A DNA stretch of 64,000 bases from Polyodon spathula. Taxonomy: Eukaryota; Chordata; Actinopteri; Acipenseriformes; Polyodontidae. The translations under genes and the position numbers were made by a program. The stretch's first letter is position 1; every line of letters starts with the position of its first letter. The notes beneath the pieces were generated by a model. That model saw only the letters and a program-made list of their open reading frames with translations, did not search any database and had not been told where the DNA came from. The stretch covers positions 27,188,969 to 27,252,968 of the forward strand of contig NC_054548.1 of NCBI RefSeq assembly GCF_017654505.1. The letters are read 5' to 3'. Below, in pieces: positions 57,630 through 64,000 of the stretch.

Positions 57630-58160
57630 AGGATTGTCCTCTCGCCTAACTCTTAAAACCCTGCATAACAACAATATCAACATTCCTGCTGGAAGTGAGT
57701 GTATGGCATTGTTCAATAATCATTGTACCTTTATATCTGCTACACCCACGTTGCCTCCTGCTTGTAAGCACGCTTCCGTTAACTCTCTTCCGCAGGACAA
57801 GCCGCAGCAACCCCTCCTTTCCAATTATGGTCATCCCCTCCTCTCTGGTGCAGTGCAGCCGAACAGATCGCTTCCTTCAGCTTTTTGACATTTTCGAGGA
57901 CTTGAAGTCATTCATTCATCCCATCGCTATTTCAGTTGCTTCAATTAATACATGGCTCAACAATATGGACAAACAGGTTGCTTCCAACACGGCAGCAATC
58001 TCCATTACTTCAGGCCCAGTATTCTCCACTTCAATCATGGCAGCCGTCTTCTAGTTCAGCATTTCCGGTCTCCACAGCTGATGTTCCCACATACAACCAG
58101 ACATCAGCTGCCCTCAATGGTCCACAGCAAGTGCCTCTAGTCAGAAATCAAGTCCACTGA
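57630..58160 (+). pseudogene. possible DIRS ORF1 (gag-like) remnant
   Basis: Overlapping plus-strand frames without a single open path. The longest (57695-58054) contains RFLQLFDIFEDLKSFIHPIAISVASINTWLNNMDKQ, a plausible helical protein segment, and TDVPTYNQTSAALNG-like sequence lies in another frame. The call is placed here mainly because ORF1 precedes pol in DIRS elements. Identity is not established by any conserved motif. Confidence 0.3.
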
Positions 58161-58459
58161 CCACATATGGTTTCTTCTTTTGATATTTGCACAACATTAA
58201 GGTTTATTTCCCAAGCTAATTTCATTTTATTTTTCTGAAAGGGAACATTTTCAAGTACAATTCTAATTTAGACTGCTTACAAGTGCTAAGAAATCTGGCT
58301 CCATTCCTCACCCCAGCCCAGGCGGCTCTGGCCCTGTCCCCATTTATCAGCATTCCAGAGTACAACATGGTTACAGCATCTGCTTCAGGCTCCCAATCAG
58401 CAGCCACCATCCGACGTCACGCCATCTCCCCGTTGATCTGAAGGCAAGTAATAGAAGAT

Positions 58460-58570
58460 AGCCAAGTTCCACACATGGTCCACGGTCACAGACACACATA
58501 CACTCTGCACCACCCCGCGGTCACAGACACATATATGCTCTGCAGCACCCCACTGTTACTGACACACATA
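58460..58570. repeat. degenerate 37-bp tandem repeat at the Tc1 insertion point
   Basis: GTCACAGACACACATACACT…CTGCACCACCCC recurs about three times here. It continues after the Tc1 at 60741-60775 (TACACGCTGCACCAACCAGC), so Tc1 inserted at a TA within the array. Confidence 0.7.
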
Positions 58571-58762
58571 CAGTAGAAAGTCTACAACTTTTTTCACATG
58601 TTGTGTCAGTGCCTCAGAATTTCCTGCATTCATGCACTTTTTTCCACTTATCTGCACACCACACTCCACACTGTTAAGGGGAAAAAAAGTTTTTTTGAGA
58701 AAAAAATTATATATTAAAAATACAAAACTGAAAGATCATAATTGGAAATCCACCCCCCTGAG

Positions 58763-59149
58763 TTAATACTTGGTGGAAGCACCTTTGACAACAATTATAG
58801 CTGTGAGTCTGTTGGGATAGGTCTCTACCAACTTTGCACACCTAGCTTTGACAATATTTGACCATTCTTCTTTACAAAACTGTTCAAGCTCTGTCAAGTT
58901 CCTTGGGGACTGTTGATGGACAGCAATCTTCAAGTCACGCCACAAATTTTTGATTGGATTTAGGTCAGGGCTCTGACTGGGCCACTCAAGGACATTTACC
59001 TTTTTGTTCCTTAGCCACTCCAGTGTAGCTTTGGCTTTGTGCTTTGGGTCGTTGTCATGCTGAAAGTTGAACTTCCGTCCCAGTTTCAGCTTTCTTGCAG
59101 AGGGCAGCAGGTTTTCCTCAAGGACTTCTCTGTACTTTGCTCCATTCAT
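58763..59149 (-). pseudogene. Tc1 transposase, C-terminal half
   Basis: About 129 residues: [22 protein letters not shown], then [18 protein letters not shown] (HDND: second catalytic Asp) and [22 protein letters not shown]. In active Tc1 proteins this last block reads NPIEN with the third catalytic acid; here Glu is replaced by Lys, so catalysis is lost even apart from the interruption. The C-terminus runs through [25 protein letters not shown] to the stop. The upstream frame is cut off by the solo LTR at 59175. Confidence 0.9.
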
Positions 59150-59169
59150 TTTCCCTTTTATCCTGACAA

Positions 59170-59174
59170 GTGCC
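59170..59174. repeat. target-site duplication GTGCC, left
   Basis: Exact match to 59819-59823. Confidence 0.92.
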
Positions 59175-59818
59175 TGTCACAGAGACGGCCGAAGTGGGCG
59201 GCAACAGAACCAGGAAAGGTAATGCAATACACAACACACAGGACGGATGAAATGAAGTGATGAAGACGCCTGTTGGCGCCGGTTTAATACAAAATAAAAG
59301 GTTTACACAAACACGAAAAACACAGGACACGGCACTCTACGCCAAAATAAATAGACAAACGAAAACAGACTAAACTTAACAAAACGGTGCACGGACAGAC
59401 ACTGACAAACACGGTGAGCGGATACTTTCTCTTATTATTATTATTATTACTACTACTACTACTAATTTCCTCCGTCTCCAATCCCGTTCTCCGCTCACCG
59501 AACACCCAACCAACAGTATGTGACAACGTGCATCTATATATACTATTGTGCTGGGATTCAATTACCAATTAATTATTCACTTGAATCCCAGCACGTGAAT
59601 TAATAAAGTGCAATTCCCCGTGCTCACATATTACTACATTTTACTTGCACGTGAAGTGCTGTGCAATCCTCGTGCCTAAATACACATATACATTTTTAAA
59701 CACTCGTGTTACACAGACCCGTTTATATCCCGTGTACCAATGTCTATATACCAACATTTAAACACACCACACGCAACACATAACAGATAATATACACAGG
59801 GGCGGGCACTTTGTTACA
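59175..59818 (-). repeat. solo LTR of the compact (16200) family inside Tc1
   Basis: 644 bp, TGTCACAGAG…TTTGTTACA, with an (ATT)n(ACT)n tract at 59432-59464. Perfect GTGCC target duplication within Tc1 coding DNA. Polarity is taken from the full element at 16200-19293. Confidence 0.93.
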
Positions 59819-60066
59819 GTGCCCCAGTCCCTGACAATGAGAAACATCCCTATAACATGATGCTGCCACTACCATGCTTCACAGTAGAGATGGTGTTCTT
59901 TGGGTGACATAACGCTTCCCATTTAGGCCAAAAAGTTCCATTTTAGTTTCGTCAGACCACAAAACTTTTTGTCACATAGCTACAGAATCTCCTGAGTGTT
60001 TTTGCATACTTCAAATGGGATTCAAGGTGGGCTTTCTTGAGTAATGGCTTCCTTCTTGCCACCCTA

Positions 60067-60303
60067 TCATACAGGCCAGATTTGTGTCATGCTTGGGATA
60101 TTGTTGTCACATGCACCCTTTGACCATTCTTGGCCATGAAAGCCTGTAGCTCTTGCAAAGTTGCCATTGGCCTCTCTGATCAGTCTCCTTCTTGATCGGT
60201 CATCCAGTTTGGAGGGACGGCCTGATCTAGGCAGGGTCTTGGTGGTGCCATACACCCTCCACTTCTTAATAATTGTCTTGACCGTGCTCCAAATAATATT
60301 CAA
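60067..60303 (-). pseudogene. Tc1 transposase, N-terminal DNA-binding part
   Basis: VKTIIKKWRVYGTTKTLPRSGRPSKLDDRSRRRLIREA is the paired-type helix-turn-helix region of Tc1 transposases, with GRP(S) in the linker between the two helix bundles. The frame then degrades. The region carrying the first catalytic Asp, between here and the LTR, is not open (59819-60066). Part of the same Tc1 copy as 58763-59149. Confidence 0.85.
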
Positions 60304-60979
60304 GGCCTATTTTTTTATACCCATCCCCTGATCTGTGCCTTTCAACAACTGTCCCAGAGTTCTTTTGAAAGGGCCTTGGTGCTCATAGTTGAGTCTTTGC
60401 TGCTGAATTTATCCTGAAATCATGTGAATCACTACAATTTAATACAGTTGGAGGTCACTTAACTTGATGTATGATTTTGTCACCTGCGATTGGTTACACC
60501 CAAATTAATTTAGGATTGCTATTACAACGGGGGTGGACACTTATCCAACCAAGCTATTTCAGTTGTTATTTTTAATTAATTTTCTACAATTTCTAGAATA
60601 TTATTTTCACTTGGAAGTTTTGGGGTAGGATGTGTAGATAAATGAAAAAAAAAAAAAGATTTAATGCATTTTAATTCCAGGCTACAAGGCAAAAACAGGT
60701 GAAAATTTTGAAAGGGGGTGTAGACTTTCTATAGGCACTGTACACGCTGCACCAACCAGCAGTCACAGACTCATCCCACTTTAAAAGCCTTGGTTGGCCC
60801 TCTTTGTAATCTCCCTCTGTCCCATTCATATGCAAAAATCTTCATTCTGTTTCCTCCGAACCCAGAATTACTGAGCCTCTAATCCAAGTCAAGATAGAAA
60901 AATAATTAATGGCTAGCCTCTTCCCAGCTCTTTTCCCTGTCTTCAGGATTAGCCACATCGGAATAGTGAATTGAAAACA

Positions 60980-61720
60980 TCAGGAAAAGTGCCTAATCAT
61001 CAATCTTTCCACCCTGAGAGGCAGTTCCACTCCATTCTCAACGCACTAATTCCCCACGATCAATTCTCCCTTCATTACATTACAGCCTGACTAGAATTCC
61101 TCGGAATCAACTGGGACACTGTCAAATCCAAAGCCAGCCTCCCATTCGATAATCCCAGAATGCATTTGTCAGCTCATTAACAACTTCCAAGTATCAAAAT
61201 CAATATCTAAATGCGACCTGTTATCTCCCCTTGACCACCTCAGTTTCACAATTCTCATTATTCCCAAGGCAGAACATTCATATTGCACCTTCTCTCTCTC
61301 TCATCAACTGCAAAAATCTGGATTCTCACGTATAAATATCTTTCTGAAGCATGAAACCCTCCTCCAGAGCTTCTAACGCTCCAGCTTTCCTCAAATACTT
61401 GGATCATGGCAGCCATTTCCACAGTCAAGGTTAACGCTAATCCCCATCTAATATGTCCACTCATCCTCTCAAATAGCATTAGTACATGGTGAGAGACTGG
61501 AAATCTGTCTTGATTATAAGTTAAGGAATTCCACTATTAGGAGAATGACTGGAGTTGTGAAACCCAAATCTCTGAATGTGAGTTCACCTTTTCCATTCCA
61601 AGCAGACATAATAGTAGCAAACCGCTGATTACCTAACACATAGGATTGTCGGCATCTCATCTCTCTAGACATCAGAATGTGGTACACCTTGCTGCAACAC
61701 TGGAACAATCAACTAATGAA
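60980..61720 (+). pseudogene. DIRS reverse transcriptase/RNase H remnant
   Basis: Multiple stops and shifts. Near the start NLSTLRGSSTPFSTH is followed by INSPFITLQ, corresponding to the DIRS pol region just upstream of the RT core. SKCDLLSPLDHLSFTILII corresponds to the TDLKSAF-type block, but the catalytic Asp context is altered. The end has LISLDIRMWYTLLQHWNNQ, which lies in the DIRS RT-RNase H junction. The RT xxDD box is not found, so the middle of the domain is deleted. Recognition rests on order and on the last block. Confidence 0.6.
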
Positions 61721-61779
61721 GTTCCAGCAACTCATCTTTAATTGTTTGGATATCAGTTTCCCACAATTTTATCATCCAA

Positions 61780-62140
61780 GCTCGCTGTCTTCCAAGCGTC
61801 TACAATAATGCAGCCATCCTAGCAGTACGTCTGACACTCCGAGGAATCACCACGAACCCCCCTTGCATCTCCTTCCAGACTTCCTGTAATTGCTCCAAAA
61901 CCATAATTACCAGACACTGGTTCTCTTCCCACCTCTCCGGTCTCGTCACCAGAGCAGGTATTTCTCCCCTATTCTACACCACCCACTCCTTCAGGATTGG
62001 TGCAGCCTCTTCAGCAGCCAGAGCCCACATCAGCCATCACCTGATCAAGAACATGGTGTTTGATCCTCTTCATCAGTCAACTCCTACATCCGAGCACTGC
62101 CATCCAATATTACTGCATCTCACCAGTCTATAGCTAGTAT
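61780..62140 (+). pseudogene. DIRS tyrosine recombinase, C-terminal remnant
   Basis: The residues YTTHSFRIGAASSAARAH (61975 onward) contain HSFR at 61984-61995, the HxxR box of tyrosine recombinases in its usual DIRS context. Downstream, after a frameshift, a TAC codon at 62085-62087 followed by ATC CGA (Y-I-R) sits at the distance expected for the nucleophilic tyrosine. In DIRS elements this enzyme, rather than a DDE integrase, joins circular DNA to the genome. The upstream catalytic Arg was not located. Non-functional. Confidence 0.65.
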
Positions 62141-62690
62141 GCCTGGAATAGTGGCTCCCTTTCCACCAGGACAACCAGAGATTTTCCCCTAATAGAAGTT
62201 TTTTTTTTTTCCTCTCCGCTGAATGGATGGCTGACACATAGTTTGTTCCACTAACCATCTATTTTAGTTATTTTGTTTGTCATTGTTTGTCTCTTCTTGC
62301 TTTTCATGTGCTCTTTGTTTGTCTTCATAAGTGAGTTCAGCGGGGAACCAGCGGTCCATCCTTTGGGGAGATAGTGAGTCTCACTTCCCTGATCTGGAGT
62401 TCCAGTAACTCTGCAGGTTCTTTGTGTAGTCAAAGGGGGCCACCGGCCACACTATTTTTTCGCAGCTAATGCGCTATATCTTGCCTCAAGAAAGAAGGCT
62501 CTTACTTCCTTCTTTACCCTCCTGGGATGTGGCCTTCTTACTCTTAGTGCTTGAGTCCCAAAACTAACAATTATTTGTGTTCTTTCAGATTATTTTTTCT
62601 TCCCTACGTCAAGGCTTCGTATGAGCCGTTTTGTCTCCTGTGGGTCGAACCCAATCGGTAACTGGGAACCAGTCACAAGGCCGAGCCAAT

Positions 62691-64000
62691 AAAATGTTGA
62701 TCCTGTTATTAAGCAGTAGTCTAATCAGAAGCAGTGGTATTTAAAAATAACAGAAGCAAGTTTTCACTTCAGTGAAGTAGGCTACAATATTTGATTTCAT
62801 AAAAAATGTGTTATTTATTGAAATTAATGTTCAGCTTTCATACTGAAGCTTGCTGTGCACTACTCATTCAATTAGACCAAGTAGTGTAGGAATTTGCTTC
62901 TATCATTCAATATGTTTTTCAAATCAAGTAAGCTTATTTCATTTGTGTATAAAAAAACTCAATAGAGTTGCAGTCCTTCTTTCGCAACAAGTGTCATCTT
63001 TATGGCACATAAATGGTAAAGTAATTAAATGCCCCTGGTAGTGGACTGGATAAAACTGTGTTGAGAATTGTTAGAAAACACATTTGAGAGCAAAACATTT
63101 AATTACATTTTTAACTTTCATAGCTGAATAGGTGCCGGGGCTATGTCTCGTCAAATCCAAATAATACGTCTTCATTTTGCAAAAAGCGATAGTTATATAT
63201 CTCGAGTGAGTTGCAGTTGATTTACTGTGTTAATTCTTGTTAATTTATAAATTTCCACAGCGCTGCGATAATTGAAGTTTCTACACAACTTTCATTCACT
63301 TGCGATATTACGCAAAACATTTGCAACGCAAGCCGAGTTGCGAGAAAGATGAGAAAATTTGCAAGAATATTTCCAACAAAAACATCCTCGAGGAATAAAA
63401 TAGAGCAAATCATAATTACTGTCATGACACCAACATGAAATGAGCATCTGACAGATGTAGCAAAAGCCCACAATAATTGCTTTATCTAATGCCTGCATGA
63501 AAGCATTTTCAAAATCACTGCAGTCTTTCTACAGAGCAGAAAATGCAGCTAAAAGTGTCATGCATCAAAATAATCATGCTGGTAAAATACACACAGAAAT
63601 GCTTCTGATGAAGATCAGGATGTTAGCCAGAGATGACCATAATGACCTAAAGTTTGTTGATGACAGTATACGACTGATGTATAGCTTTAATGGTGTTCAA
63701 AATCTATCCTATCTGCTGCCACAACCATCAGTACAATGGGACTACAAATCAACCCCAAGCAACTCAAGTCATGGCAAATGCTGCAATAGCATGATTAAAA
63801 GCTCTCACATCCCATGGACAAGGATTTTTAATAGGTTGAAGGTTTCTGTTTAAAGTGACAGAATAAGTCACAGCTCTCTTGCAGGGACCCAAAAGATATC
63901 ATAAGGTCATAAGGTCAAAGATAAATCTTTCTTAACATCTTGTTAGTGTATTCGTTTGCACTGCTGTAAACTGTGGTTCAACCTAAACAGGCTTGATGGA
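62691..64000. other. non-coding or unassigned DNA
   Basis: Holds one longer frame at 63497-63853 (118 codons), which I do not recognise: no domain, no clear splice sites and average composition. It is left as an open question rather than a gene. Confidence 0.45.

Larger units (their letters stand above)
58571..60740 (-). mobile_element. Tc1-type DNA transposon, interrupted by a solo LTR
   Basis: The ends are CAGT(…)AGAAAGTCTACA, inverted; the right end has the full CAGTGCCTATAGAAAGTCTA and the left has lost about seven bases. Both ends abut TA (58569-58570, 60741-60742), the Tc1/mariner target. It encodes a Tc1 transposase in two pieces on the minus strand, separated by the LTR at 59175-59818. 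Removing the LTR gives an element of about 1.5 kb, the normal Tc1 size. Confidence 0.93.
57310..62690 (+). mobile_element. decayed DIRS-type tyrosine-recombinase retrotransposon
   Basis: Identified by two coding remnants in the right order. An RT/RNase H-like region (about 60980-61720) includes LISLDIRMWYTLLQHWNNQ, a block typical of fish DIRS pol. A tyrosine recombinase end (about 61780-62140) has HSFRIGAASSAA with the HxxR catalytic box. The 5' part (57540-58180) holds degraded frames where the gag-like ORF of DIRS would be. Boundaries are estimated from the change in sequence character. A Tc1 element (58571-60740) has inserted within it. The frame is full of stops. Confidence 0.72.

Overview
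This window looks like an intergenic or intronic stretch of a vertebrate genome, most likely a ray-finned fish. It is AT-rich, packed with microsatellites, and contains no bacterial-style gene arrangement, tRNA/rRNA gene or CRISPR array. A sturgeon or paddlefish lineage is my best guess from the flavour of the CR1-type LINE 3' end, the SINEs and the Gmr1-type Gypsy, DIRS, Tc1 and hAT elements seen together; this is inference, not shown. I found no host gene that I can name. The only host-gene hint is one candidate exon at 4029, itself broken by a SINE.

Layout. 1-5.5 kb: mostly unique DNA with a Tc1/mariner-like MITE (971-1331) and a SINE with a 15-bp target duplication (4137-4571). 5.5-12.7 kb: a short hAT element (5510-6466), then a complete 6.2-kb Gypsy retrotransposon on the minus strand (6554-12730), with gene order gag-protease-integrase-RT-RNase H and a CR1-type LINE inserted in its 3' LTR. 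12.7-16.2 kb: simple-sequence and unique DNA. 16.2-19.3 kb: a compact LTR element (16200-19293, perfect 5-bp duplication) whose inside carries only a CCHC zinc knuckle and proline-rich tandem repeats. 19.3-25 kb: TA arrays, a local duplication, an inverted-repeat element with a GTGC-rich array, and a 120-bp (AAT)n/(ATT)n palindrome. 25-48 kb: solo LTRs, SINE and LINE pieces, a 72-bp perfect palindrome belonging to a DNA transposon family, and a 25-bp-stem hairpin. 49.4-51.6 kb: a hAT element containing another transposon that keeps the C-terminal part of a transposase. 52-54.6 kb: two hAT-type MITEs, one split by a solo LTR, plus a long LTR-like block. 57.3-62.7 kb: a decayed DIRS tyrosine-recombinase retrotransposon containing a Tc1 element that in turn contains a solo LTR. 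The rest is non-coding.

The elements interact mainly by nesting, which gives a relative insertion order in at least five places (LINE in Gypsy LTR; solo LTR in Tc1 in DIRS; transposon in hAT; solo LTR in MITE; L2-type fragment in LTR). All protein-coding remnants recognised are disabled by stops, frameshifts, deletions or lost catalytic residues. The least expected items are the zinc-knuckle/proline-repeat LTR element, the Gypsy gag with a SCAN-like region, the hairpin-forming transposon arms, and the SINE family with two different 3' tails. No alignment or database search was run; similarities were judged by eye.
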